A stretch of 64,000 bases of DNA from Metallyticus violacea (lineage: Eukaryota; Arthropoda; Insecta; Mantodea; Metallyticidae), in contig CM060833.1 of assembly GCA_030762175.1 (NCBI GenBank), positions 155,741,501-155,805,500 of the forward strand, read 5' to 3'. Both the position numbers and the translations under genes were made by a program. The notes beneath the pieces were generated by a model. That model did no database searches, was not told the origin of the DNA, and was given only the letters and a program-made list of their open reading frames with translations. Shown here piece by piece: positions 1-12,600 of this stretch. Numbering within the stretch: the stretch's first letter is position 1; each line of letters begins with the position of its first letter.

Positions 1-344
1 AAATATGAAGGCGGATAAAATTAAAATATATAACATATTTTTGTTACGAAACATAATTTACTGTAAAATTTAAAAACGAAAACTACATTAGGAATGCTTT
101 CCATTCACTTTGCTCTAATTTGATTAACACAATAAAAATCAGATAATTTTCATTTATTTTCAACAGGATAGAAGCATATTTGTCATTTATACTTTAATAG
201 TAAAACATATTACACAAAATTATCAAAATGCATGCTCTTATGATTTAAATCAATCAAATTAAGCAATGAATAAAATGTTTCTTATGTTCTCAACTATTTT
301 CCACACACACACACACACACACATATGTATATAAACTTCAGGCA

Positions 345-680
345 AACTTCAAGCAAAGAAAAAACTGTGTTAACATAACAAAACTGAATTCACACAAACA
401 GAAAATGATGAGCACTAATCATCTTAGACTTTTACAGTTGCTCAAAATGTCCACCATCCGCGTCGATACACTTCTGAGCACGTTGAATTTGAGCAACGTT
501 TGCGAAAGTGTCCTCAGCGATTTTCAAAAAATGCCGTTTCAATTTCTTCCCGAAATGCTGTCAGTGTAACTGGTTTTCTACGGTATACAATATCCTTAAG
601 AGTTCCCTATAGGTAGAAGTCCAACGGAGTTAGATACGCAGAACGCGGTGTAAACTGAATCGGACCTCTTCGTCCTATCC
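345..680 (-). mobile_element. mariner-like relic with DUF4817-type relatives (3' part)
   Basis: On the minus strand the decayed frame resembles the C-terminal third of the transposase better preserved at 7039-7284 (SPDLTPL...LWGTLKD type). The two copies share nearly the same sequence from gcaaagaaaaaactgtg to gttccctataggtagaag. It is interrupted by frameshifts and not functional. Confidence 0.75.
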
Positions 681-879
681 AGTACCTTGGATACTTCAAT
701 ATTTATATAAAATAAATAATTTCACGGAGAGAATATTTTGCCTGAAATAATAATACGAAAACTCTCATTTTACGAAATTTATTTTCTCATGTCATCTAAC
801 TAAAAATTTCATCATTTCTATCCAATTGCGTTATATGTCCAACATTTGATTGAGGCGCGGATTTATTATTGTAAATATT

Positions 880-1283
880 TCGAATGAGTCCTAAAATACT
901 GCAGTAGACCAACTCTTGATTGTACTGCCATAATTTAATCATCCATGCCCAAACGTTCTCTATAATGTTTAGAAGGGTCAGCTTCGAAGATCAATTGAGC
1001 ACCAGTATATCAGGATGTTCATCAAAGAATTCCTGGATATCGCCGAAAGTATGCAGGCCACTATTGTCCTGCGACATACGAATTACAAGTATTTCGTCCG
1101 CCGGATAAAGGAGCTTCGCGCTAGGTAGCAGGATTTCTCTCAGGATGGCCACATATCCCATTGAATTCACCCTGGTGGAGGTAGTTCTTCAGATCAGCTC
1201 CGTTAATCCACCCCAACATTGCATAAATGATACGTTTATATCGCCATATTACTGCTGGTATCTTGGATTCTTTTCTGATTCAC
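880..1283 (-). mobile_element. Tc1/IS630-like DDE transposase fragment
   Basis: The minus strand reads, with a stop and frame breaks, AKLLYPADEILVIRMSQDNS then GLHTFGDIQEFFDEHPDI and LNIIENVWAWMIKLWQ. QDNSGLHT holds the second catalytic Asp and the NIIENVW block follows the third acidic site in Tc1-like transposases. It is a relic whose ends are not defined. A palindromic (AAT)/(ATT) microsatellite follows directly. Confidence 0.7.
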
Positions 1284-1292
1284 ATAGGCGCC

Positions 1293-1293
<1 letters not shown>

Positions 1294-1371
<78 letters not shown>

Positions 1372-1372
1372 A
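1294..1372. repeat. (AAT)n joined to (ATT)n microsatellite
   Basis: A run of AAT units passes straight into a run of ATT units, so the tract is largely self-complementary and could fold into a hairpin. Confidence 0.97.
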
Positions 1373-1614
1373 CACTTTTCAAAAGAGTATACACATTGGT
1401 TGAGAGATAAGTACTTCGTAATTGTCTGTAAAGTTAAAGAAAAATTATACTTATAATTTTTAAAGGAACGGTTAGCTTAATAAATAATTATCAAATCACC
1501 TATATCAATAATGGCATTAACTTTGAAAATAATGTTCATTTTAAAATATTATAAAATCTGTGATAGGTAAAATGTGAATAAGAATTAATAATAATTAATA
1601 GTGATGAGTATTTA

Positions 1615-3048
1615 TGAGGGATATGTCATAAGCTATGACAACTATTTTTTTTTTCCTGGCAAATAAGGGACTGCACGAAAAATCTAAGATATGTGATTGA
1701 AAGTATATGGAATTTACTTTTGAATGAAGACACCAGATGGTGTATGTGAGCAGAACTGTGTGTCTTAGCGCGCCCCAAAGTTCAGTTGGCGAGCGACAGT
1801 GGTCAGGAATGGAGGTCACGAAGAGTGAACAATGTGCGTGTATAAAAATAAGAATTTCTCCGCGGCAGGAATGCCCAAGAATTCCACACAGGACTATGGG
1901 AAACATTGGGTGTGCGTGCCCTACCGTGCCCTATCGAACAGGCAAGGTAGGCAGAGGCCTTCAAACGGGGCAGAATTTATCCGCTGACAAGGATGAAAGG
2001 GTGATGATGGAACAGTGTTTAGGCGATGATACGCTCTGAACACTTGTGGGATTATAGAGTAAAAAGAAACAGTAAACGCATTTTATGGGAGGACTTCAAC
2101 ATGCGGAAAACGTGTGCAAAGTGAGTGCCACGTGAATTAATTGAGGTGCAGAAGAGGACTCGCTACGAAACATGTCGCGCATCAATCTGGCGAGATTTCA
2201 GGAAGAAAAGGATGCCATGTTGAATGGTATCATTGCAATTGATGAAACTGGGCAAGGGGGTATGAACCAGGACTCAAGTGACAGTCCAGTAAATTCCGTC
2301 ACTCTGGGTAACCACGCAAACACAAGTTTGGCCAAACTCCTTCAGCAACAAAAGTCGTAGACATTGTAGCGTATGATGCTTACGTGTCATCCAGTGTGAA
2401 TGCCAGCATTGCAGATCTTTTTGGTATCACATTTGCTAGGTGCCATTTGCACGGCCAAACATTTGAAGGATGCCATTATTCTTCACGGTAATGTGACAGC
2501 TCATACAGCCGACAGTGCCAAGCATCTTTTACGGCGGTGGGGATTGGAAACTCTTCCACAACCGCCCGATCTCAGTACCTGTGATTATGTTCTCACCCTC
2601 AAAGTGAGGCAGCCATTACGTGGAAAACGTTTTGCTATGAAAGCGGACATTTTGACTGTATTTCGACGAGAGATGGCTCAAGTTAGCAATTCATATGTAG
2701 CAGATGTTGTTCAGTGTCTTCCCTATCATTGGCAACGAACCGTCGATGTACCGGAGACTGCTTTGAAGGCAGCTAAACACCAGGATGACCTGGGAGACCC
2801 GACCTATGACGCATTTGCAACCCTGTGTAAGTAACTGTGTGTAACTTTTGCTCATGCCATAATAAACCAATGTGTCTGGTTTCCTGCATTTTGCTTCTTC
2901 CCTATAGGAGGCGCCTATATCCAGCCTTCCGTTGGTGGCACCATTTGGCAGTAAATGCCATATTCTTTCAATCCTATATCTTAGATTTTTCGTGTTATTC
3001 CTTGTTCTGGAATAAAAAAATAGCTGCCATGACATGAATTACCCCTCG
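1615..3048 (+). mobile_element. mariner-family element with long terminal inverted repeats
   Basis: The central region encodes a broken mariner-type transposase on the + strand: MEVTKSEQCACIKIRI from about 1809, ...INLARFQEEKDAMLN...IIAIDET (first Asp), ILHGNVTAHTADSAKHLLRR (the usual HDN is HGN, so the second catalytic Asp is lost) and PPDLSTCDYVL (third Asp). Several frameshifts and stops are present. The flanks are inverted repeats of roughly 130 bp: 1615-1743 matches the reverse complement of about 2930-3048, both sharing a stretch like cacgaaaaatctaagatat. Confidence 0.8.
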
Positions 3049-3187
3049 TAGATGTTTGTGTTATTGCTTTATAAAGGACCATGCTGCAATGCGCGCGTAT
3101 ACAAGCACACACTGATATCCCTCCCTCACACACAATTTGTGCTTGAAATGATCCCACTCTATCTAATATGGCGTGCAAAGGCCCTTC

Positions 3188-3429
3188 CTCATGAGCGGGG
3201 GGTCTAGGGTTCGAATCCCGTCAGGACCGTCCTCCCTGACTGAGGTTTTTTTCCAGGTTTTCCTCAGTCCTCATAAATAGCAAATGCCGGGGAGGCGCCC
3301 TAAACCCAGGCCTGGAACGTTTTCTTCCTTAAAAAAAATCCTTTCCCAATATATCATTTCATCTCATGTATCATCAGTGTCATCTTCTGTGATACCTCAG
3401 TAGTAAAAACAGGCTTTAGTAATAAAAAA
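3188..3429 (+). mobile_element. tRNA-derived SINE (family 1), 5'-truncated
   Basis: It contains a B-box like ggttcgaatcccgtc, then the family body (ccaggttttcctcagtcctc, aaatgccggggagg, gcctggaacg) and an A-rich tail. It is flanked by near-identical 11-bp duplications ending ggcccttc at 3177-3187 and 3430-3440. It sits about 32 bp before the phosphatase exon at 3462. Confidence 0.85.
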
Positions 3430-3461
3430 AAGGGCCCTTCACTTAAAGTTTCCTTGCACAG

Positions 3462-3676
3462 ATGCTGACTACTGGATGAATGCGGCGCAGAAGAAATTGC
3501 GGGAACATCTGGGCAGGCAGCCCAATATGGGAAAAGCCAAGAACATCATCATGTTTCTCGGGGATGGTATGTCCTTTCCGACGATGGCCGCATCTAGACT
3601 AGTCCTTGGAAACGGCGCGCATGGAGAGGAAAATTCCCTTTACTTCGAGACATTTCCGTATTCCGGTCTCTCAAAG
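3462..3676 (+). CDS. ALP: Alkaline phosphatase exon (N-terminal part)
   Basis: Acceptor cacag ends at 3461 and donor gtaaaa begins at 3677. The first two bases complete a codon from an unseen upstream exon; the frame then reads [12 protein letters not shown]. It carries FLGDGMS, whose Asp binds metal in this family, and ends in YSGLSK, which runs directly into TYC of the next exon. It is rich in CpG (13 in 215 bp), unlike the last exon. Confidence 0.92.
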
Positions 3677-6600
3677 GTAAAACCAATGCTTTTAGATATT
3701 GCTTTTTATCCCTAAATAAGGATGTTAGACGAAAAGCACAGGGGAGATAATAAACATACAGTAATGCTTAAGAGAAAAGCTGTATCGGTGACATTAAGCG
3801 AAAACAATTTATATTTACGGAAGTCTAGCCTTGTTTTCTTTTTCCCTGTCGTCTTCTTTTCACTTGATGTCTTATTCACTGTTGGTTTCTTTCTTATACA
3901 TTTGAAGTTAATGAATGTATCCAGTGAAATTTGACACGGACACGCCGTCATGTATGAGAACTATGGAAACATTTATTTGATTTTATTTATTTATGAACGC
4001 TCATTAACTTCTCAGGTCATCAACGTCCCATTCTATTCAGGACGTGAAACTGATGATAAATTTTGCTCGGAGGCCTCTTGTTTCAGGCTTGAAATTCTTT
4101 TACATGCCGTAAATCTGCAATACAGGGCTCACGACTTTACTTCTCTTCCGAAGTAAGGATAATGAGAACCATGATTACACAAGGCGAAGCTACCTAGAGA
4201 CATTCCCTGCGTCGCTCATGTTCGTGAAGGCCGCTTGCATGTTCACTGTCCTCGACAGTAATGTGAAGTATGTGACTGTGCTACTGTTGCTGGATCGTCC
4301 ACAATCACAGTGTCTTTGTACTACTTAGTAAAACAGCGCAGTCTATTTTCTATGCGTATTAAAAACTGCGTAGCTAATGTGGTACCAAAGATAATTTATC
4401 GCACAGGAGTTCGGAAAACATCTGCAAAAATCTCCCATCCAATTTCTGGTAAAGAAACGAGAAACCGTGATAAAATTGCTGCATGTCCACAAAGGAGGAC
4501 GTCCGAAGTTGTCAAAAGCAACTGTTGAGGGTAAAAACACAGACTTGAGGCCACATCATGGAAATCCTCGCATAGACTGTTAGAAGGAATAGGGGTTTCC
4601 ACAAGTAAGAGGGTAGGTCCACAAGTTTCCGGCCTCGACGATAAGGATTATCGCCTTCGCAAAACCCTTATCTGCCGTCATACCTTGTCTGTTAAGTTAA
4701 CAATTGCAGCTGTAATTTCCACTCCGCTGAGTTCAGTTGTTCAGCTATAGTTGCATAAAGAAGGCTATGTGTAGAAGATTGTGACATGTTCAAAATGGAG
4801 TTTCGAGCTGTTACTAAGTTCTTCACAAAAGAAGGACTTACTCCAAATGAAATTTAACAGCGATTGGGCGGCGTATTTGGGGAAGCATCCCCCCTCATAT
4901 TCTACCGTAAAAGAATGGGCCTAAGTTTTTCGAATGAGTCGAGAAAGCATTGAAGACGAAGAGCTTGCAGGTCGGCCCTTGGAGGTACTCACTCCTGAAA
5001 ACATCGCTCTTGTGGAAGCAGAAATTATGGAAGACCGGCGGCTCTAAGTTACAGAAATAGCAGCAATGTTGGGCCTTTCTAAAGCATCAGTCCTTTGAAT
5101 TATTCATTAACATTTAAACATGAATAAGATTGTGTAAGATGAGTGCCTAAACTTCTTTCCTCAGTCCAAAAGCAGCAACGAGTCATCTGTTATCAGGCAT
5201 TTTTGGAGCTCTGCCGTGGCAACGAGAGAGAAGTTCCGCAAACCATTGTTACAGGAGATAAAATATGGTGGTCTACTATGATCCCTTGTCCAAAAGAGAA
5301 TCAATGGAGTGGCGTAAACCTCGCAAAGCACTGTCTCTTAAGGCCAAGGTCACTCAGTCATTGACTTCAAGGAGAGGAACACCACAGTAAATGGAGAGTA
5401 CTATGCTGGCCTACTCCACAGACTACGTGCTTCCATCAAAGAGAAAAGGCGGGAAAAGCTGAGTGGTGGTGTGCGCCTTCTTCGCGACAACGCGCCTGTG
5501 CACATAGCTCTTGTTGCAAAGGAAGCTGTGAAGAAATGTGGCTTTAAGGAGATGGGCCATCCACCCTACAGCCCAGATTTACCTCCCAGTGACTATTTTC
5601 TTTTCTCAAAACTCAAGAAGGACCTTCAAGGAAGAAAATTTAAGTGTGACGAAGAAGTGATGGATGATGTTTATGCCCATTTTGCAGAAAGACTTCCGAA
5701 TATTTGGGGGGGGGGGAATGAAATGCTAATTCAAAGATGTGAGAAGTGCATTACAATAAAGGGTAACTATATTGAAAAGTTAAATATGGTGTTTGTCTTC
5801 ATCATACCTAGAAAATGGTTAGGCCGGAAACTTATGGACCTACCCTCGTATGTGTACAGCTAAAAAATAGAACAACGTTACATATTGCAAGAAGCAGAAG
5901 AGGAACAGAAGAGACTTGAGTTACTGTCATTTTTTCCCGTAGTTTGTCCGTGCACTTTCGGAAATATTGAATTAAATGTGGTTTTCCGACAATCCGATGA
6001 AGCATGGTTTCATCTAAGTTTCCAGAACACCTGGGTTTGGGCTAGTGAGAATCCTCACATCAAACAAGGATCTCTGCGCCAGTTATTTTCAGGTTTTGTG
6101 GTAACCATACTTGCTTTATAGACCCAACATCCCCCCAGGGTCGATTAATTTTTCAGGGCGCAGAAAGATTCCTTTGCAAGGCAAATAAAACCTTTGACCG
6201 ATTTGTGGCACATAAAAGAACCTCAATGCTGAAAGAAGAAGCCTGTGAGCAAAATATCAGTCGTTCAAAGCCCTCATTTTCTTGGGACGCTAATGTCCAC
6301 ATATGTTAAAGAGTGTTCTCAGCATAGCAGTGAAGATCATGTCGTTTCTAAAGTACTGAAACCACCATAGTCATATGACCTTACCCCATTTTTGTTCTTG
6401 CTATGCCTCTACTCGCCACATGTTCTTGTGGAACTGCAAGGAAACATTCGACATAAAATTGGAAGCCTTACTCCTGAAGTGTTGGTGTTGGTGAACATCT
6501 TACGTAACATGGAGGAGTATGTCTGTTATGCTTTAATACTAAGGTGGCTACATTCAAGAATGTTTCGTAGAGAAGTGTTGGGATTACCCAAGGATGGGGA

Positions 6601-9600
6601 AGAAAGGATTGATTATAGAGAGAGTAATGAAGTACTGGTATCGTATCCTCAAGTTAGACAGCTCAAATATATTAAAGGAATGTTTGAACTATCAAAAAGT
6701 CGTTTTGGGAAGGAAGAGTTGGTATGGGGAGGTGGGGAAGGTACTAGAAGAAATAGGTTTGGGGAATATGTGGAGAGCAGATGGAAGTAATGTTTATGGA
6801 TTTTGGAAGATAGTGAGATAGAGAATTGAAGATACTGAAAAGCAAGAGATTTGGGCTTGTTTAGATGATAAAAATTCTCTGGTCGTATATAAATGAATCA
6901 AACAGAATTGGGGAAGAGCGAAACACAGAGGGTGCCAAAGGTGTATACAAACTTAAAGCAAAGAAAAAACTGTGTTAACATAACTAAACTGAATTCACAC
7001 AAACAGAAAATAATGAGCACTAATCAAGACTTTTACAGTTACAACAGTTGCTCAAAATGCCCACCATCGGCGACGATACACTTCTGAGTACGTTGAACTG
7101 ATTGAGCAACGTTTGTGAAAATGTCCTCAGCGATTGCAGCACATGCCGTTTCAATTTCTTCCCGAAGTGCTGTCAGTGTAGCTGGTTTTCTACGGTATAC
7201 AGCATCCTTAAGAGTTCCCCATAGGTAGAAGTTCAACGGAGTTAGATCCGGAGAACGTGGTGGAAACCACTTCGTTCTATCCATTGCCTTTGAACTTCAA
7301 CAACATTCTCGGTTTTCCAATACCACTTCAAAATTGCTTTCCGCTGTTCAAACGATAATCTTGGCTCCATTTTGTTGTAGCAAAGCTAGCATAACGTAAT
7401 GTCAGTCACATCCGTTTACAGAACATCATACGATAATCTTGACTTCATTTGTTCATTGTCGATTTATCTGTTACATAGCAACGCTATCATAATGTATGTA
7501 AGTCGCATCTGTTTACAGAACATCACACTACACATTATTGTTGTTTTTACTCTTGAAAGGATATAGAGGAGACGATAATGATTGATATATTGTGTGTGGG
7601 GTAGAAGTCAATGTGTCTTATTATTTATTGCAATGTGAGAAAGTCAAATGGTGGCGGAAAAATAGTTTGGGACAATTTACAGAAGTATTTAGTGTTAAAT
7701 AAAATGTTAAGTAACAAGAGTGTAAAAAACAGTCAGAAAATGGGAGAGTTTTTGGGTAAAGTTAAGGAGAAATGGAAAGAAATAGGAAGAAAGTAAAAGG
7801 AGGTTTCTTACATTCAGTCAACCACGTGGTTAACGAAGTAGGAAACTATATTTTGGAGGATGGTGCTAGGATTTAGAGTAAAAAGAGTAGGTTATTTAAT
7901 GTATGTAAAGATATTTTACTGCTATAAATTGGCGGTATATTGCAATAAATTGTAAAGTTAATTGTGGAATAAATTCATAAATTCAAATTCACTACCTAAG
8001 AAACCATAATGCTTTTCATGCTTCAAGATTTATCCGTGCCAAATAAAACTGATTTACATTCAATAATTTGGAAGTTATTAAAGAAAATTTAGAGGCCTAG
8101 AGTGAATGAAGCACATAACATGTGTATTTACGTGAACTTGCATTATAATTTGCGGTAAAAGATTAGAGCATGTTTTTTTTAAACTTCTTGCAGACATATT
8201 GCGTCAACAGCCAAGTGGCGGATTCGGCGTGTTCCGCCACTGCTTACCTCGGTGGTGTAAAGGCTAACATTGGAACGATTGGGGTAACAGCAGCAGTTCC
8301 GAGGGCTGATTGTGGTGCCATGTTGAACAAGAGCAACCATGTCAACTCTATTTTAAAATGGTCACAGGTAGGTATGTCTTAAGGCCTCTTGAAACTAAAC
8401 ATTTTCCCCTCTAATAGTTGCAATACGACAGGTAGCAATTGGCAATTCTACTTGTAGTTCCTTGAAGTGATTCCTTGATTGCATTCATTAATACTTTTTA
8501 TAAATTTTTACTTTTCCACGTTTCTTCAACAAACAAAAAGGAAGAAACAGGACAGGTAAAGGGTAAAACACCATTTTAGAGAAAACGCGAGAGAGAAAAT
8601 GAGAAAAACAGAGAGACGAACAAAGAAGATACACACACACACAAAAAGAAAAAAATTAAGCAAAATGTGAGAAAAATTACACCAACACAAATAAGAAGAA
8701 AAAGATAGAACAAGCAAAGTAAAGGAAAACATACGAAACGAAAGGAAAGAAAACACGCTTAATTTTTTTCTTTTTCTTACCTGTTTAACGTTTTTTTTAT
8801 TAAAAAAAATGAATATTCTTGCTGTACATATGAAAGAAAGACAGGGAGAACGAGGGGTTATTTTGTTTGTTTGTTTTTTCCCCTTGACATTATCACCACC
8901 ATTACTACCCCGTCTTTATTTCTTTTATTTCTGGCAATTCTTATCTATAAAACTAATGTACTATGTTTTGTAGGTTTTACATTGAGATTAGAGCTATAAT
9001 GATCTCTTTTGACTGCCAGTCACAGATGTATAAGATATATAAAGAATAACTCAAAAATGAAATGAAATGGGAACTTGTAAACTCCAAAGAAAGTATGAGG
9101 GGCATTCAATAATTAACTAAATGTTTTTCCCGTTTTCAGGATTTGTTTCATCTCAGTTTAAAATATGCTTCCCTATTCCTTAATTCTTTGGCTATATATT
9201 TCTATTTTACCAGTATAAACGTCTTGCAGTTGTATTACTTTTTAACAGAGTCTGTATTTATTCACGATACCGTTCTTTAGGTCTGTCTCTCGGTCATCCT
9301 AACCTGCGCCTATTGCTCCCTCATAATGTTCAAACCTTATCCAACGGATTGAATCTTTAGAGAACCGAAGGATGGAAATCAGAAAGTATTATATCGATCT
9401 GTAGAGTGAACGAGAAAGACAATCCAATGATCCCTTCTCGGATGTGTGAGCTTTGTGTTGTCACAAAGAGGAACTAAAGTCATATGTTTGTGAGGACAGA
9501 TAGGTTGGTGTCGCTTCTTCCACTTCCGAAGATGAGAGAAGTGTGTTACAATATTGAAAAGTTAAGTATAGTTTTTGTCTTTATCATACCTAGAAAACGG

Positions 9601-12600
9601 TTAGGCCCGTAACTTATTGATGTACCCTCGTGTACTTCAATACAGGGATCAAAATAGTCTCTTCAGAATCCCAGAAAAATGTGGCTATAAGGGCATTTTG
9701 CTGAACATTTGTTATTCCAAGGAGAAATTTTATGATTCCACTCGATGGATTGTCTTTTTAGTCTCGGTTTCAAAAGGATGACCCATGTTTCTTCCTCCCG
9801 TTACAACGTGGGTCAAGACATCGTTACCTTCAGCCTTTTAACGGCGAGAACATGATTATTATCAGCAAGACTTCATCAACCTTCTTCCGAAGACAATCTT
9901 TTTGTCTAACGACTTATATAACTCTTTTATCCACCACCTTATACCTAAACACATTTTTTAATATTAATATTAATATTAATAATGATAATTTTATTTTCTG
10001 TTAAAAGAAATTCAAATTCTAACGATCGATAGTGTTTTTATGAACCACACCTCTCCATAAACATTCTTAAACGCCTCTGATTGTTTATGACAGTATTCAT
10101 TTCCCCAAAACTATTACTGTTCTTTATTACGTTATAAAAGCTCCGTTTTTAAAGAATACTGCATTACTACTATCTAGCCGAAGAATATGAAAATATATAA
10201 GATGGCGTGAGAAGAAACAAATATTAAATGTTGCATTTGTTTAAGATAAACTGGCCGAGAAAAACATTCTGGGTTACTTATTGAGTATATCTCGTAAAAA
10301 CGAAATCGTTATTGGTGGAGTTTTAGAAAGTTTACATATTTTTGTCAATGATGATAATTTTGACTCCCCAAATGGAAAGTTTGACAGCGCCTGCGCACTA
10401 GTAAGAGTCTGTACATCTGCAATCGCTGACTCATTTCTCTCACCGTAATGTATACTAAGTGAAATATTTGAAATTTTGCACTTAATATGGGCTTAGGCTT
10501 TATACTTTCTTTTCAACCGAATATACATCGATAGCAAAATATACTACCTTATTGCGTTTTCATAATTTTAAAAGTTTTCGCCTAAACTGACATGTTTTCT
10601 TGCCTGAATGAATAATATACTATAAAAATCTATAATACTACAATCCGTAATCTTGTTTCCTACACCGGAACGTATATTTCAGAACTTTTATTCTTTATTT
10701 GAAAAAATACATGTTTATATTTGTCACCTAATTATTGTTCAGATTTTTCTAAATCTAAAAACTAACTAAAAATAAAAAGCGATTAAAATAATAATAATTA
10801 TAATAAAAATAGATAGAGAGAGAACAAAATAAAAAGTATTATAAGAATAAGAGTATCTACTTTAACATATACAATAAAACATATACATAAACTAAGCTAA
10901 ATTATGAGTACCCATACATGCTGGAAGCCAGCACTGACCTACAACTGGTAACCAGCTGTTAAAACAAAAATACAAATTACAAATCAACACTATTATTTAC
11001 TTACTAAATTAAAATAAAAATTGGTCCATCGGTTTCCTGAGAAAATGTGTACTGGTATCTTGTACAATTATAATTTACCTTAAATATTTTTCTTCTGTAT
11101 CGTAAATAAGTTACGTAACTTTAATCCAATTCTTGTTAATTATATGTAAAACAAATTTAACTATATACTGTACAATTTCTACCCCAATATAAATTATTCT
11201 GTAATTTAGCTTCCTTTAAGTTTAAGTATGCACGATGATGATGATGATGATGATTATTATTAAGCTTTTAATGGTAGTTACTTTTTATTAATAAATAAAC
11301 ATTTTATAAATCTTATCAATTTTGATATTGTTCACTTATTTTTAGCCATTAGCTTATGTTATTTTTATCCCATCATTTTACTAGATTTTTGCGTATTATA
11401 TTTTGAAACTATGTTGCAAATGTTAAGGTTTATATAAAGCGATAGCTGTGTTTTCGACAAAACTTGTATGTGCTAACGAAGAGAACGAAGACTACATAAC
11501 TCCATAAAAACTTGTACCAACACTCTCCCAAAACCTCTACCAATCCTCTCTTAAAACTTAGTTACCACTACCAACTTAAAACTTATGCCAACACTAACTA
11601 CCCTAAGTTTCGATGTTCCTCTTGTTTTGTGTAAAAGCGAGTTTGTCATTCTGACGTCTTAGAAATATCGTGTATTGTCAATTTTACGTATTATATTTGT
11701 AATTCTTTGCCTCTCATTGGTTCCGCTATTATGTGCAACTTGCGGGATTCCTATCATTGGTGCTTTTAATTTCGCGTCTCTGTTATTTCCAAAATAACAG
11801 TTATAGATGGTACGTCCACAAGTTTCCGGACTAACCATTTTCTAGGTATGATAAAGCAAAAACTATATTTCACTTTTTAGAATAGTTACCCTTATTGCAA
11901 TACACTTCTCACATCTTTGAATTAAGATTTCAACCCCACCCCCAATAGTCAGAAGTCTTGTCTGCAACATGGGCATAAATATCATCCATCACTTCTTCGT
12001 CACACTTAAATTTCCTTCCTCGAAGGTCCTTCTTGAGTTTTGAGAAGAGGAAATGGTCACTGGGAGCGAGATCTGGGCTGCAGGGTGGATGATCGATCTC
12101 CTTGAAGCTGCATTTCTTCACAGCTTCCTTTGCAACAAGAGCTGTGTGCGCAGGCGCGTTGTCGTGAAGAAGGCGCTCAACTTTCCTCGCCTTTTCCCTT
12201 TGATGGAAGTACGCAGTGTGTGCAGTAAACCAGCATAGTACTCCCCATTTACTGTGGTGTTCCTGTCAATGATGAGCATTCCTTCACAGTCTCAAAAGAC
12301 TGTGGCCAGTATGTTCTTGGTTACTGAGTGACCTTGGTCTTTAGAGGTGGTGCTTCGCCAGGTTTACGCCACTTCATTGATTTTCTTTTGGACAAGGGAT
12401 CAAGTAGAGAACCATAGTTTCATCTCCTGTAACAATGATTTGCAGAACTTTTCTCTCGTTGCCAAGGCACAGCTCCAAAAATGCCTGACAACAGATAACT
12501 CGTTGCTGCTTATGGGCTGAGGAAAGAAGTCTAGGCACCCATTTTGCAATTTCATTATTCATGCTAAAATGTTCATGAGTAACTCAAAGAACCATTGTTT

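Noticed and set aside
1285..2919. aggcgcctat at both 1287 and 2910 as possible transposon ends
   Set aside because: The motif is a short palindrome, and the better evidence for element ends is the long inverted repeats at 1615 and 3048.
6392..6790. 132-codon open frame
   Set aside because: Overlapping frames of similar length exist in the same stretch, there is no recognisable domain, and it is surrounded by transposon debris.
8526..8756. 76-codon hydrophobic minus-strand frame
   Set aside because: It is the complement of a purine-rich low-complexity stretch (gaaaaag/aaagaa repeats), not a membrane protein.
11233..11260. Short direct repeats as a possible CRISPR array
   Set aside because: They are plain (GAT)n units without spacers in a eukaryotic genome; no CRISPR-like structure occurs anywhere in the window.
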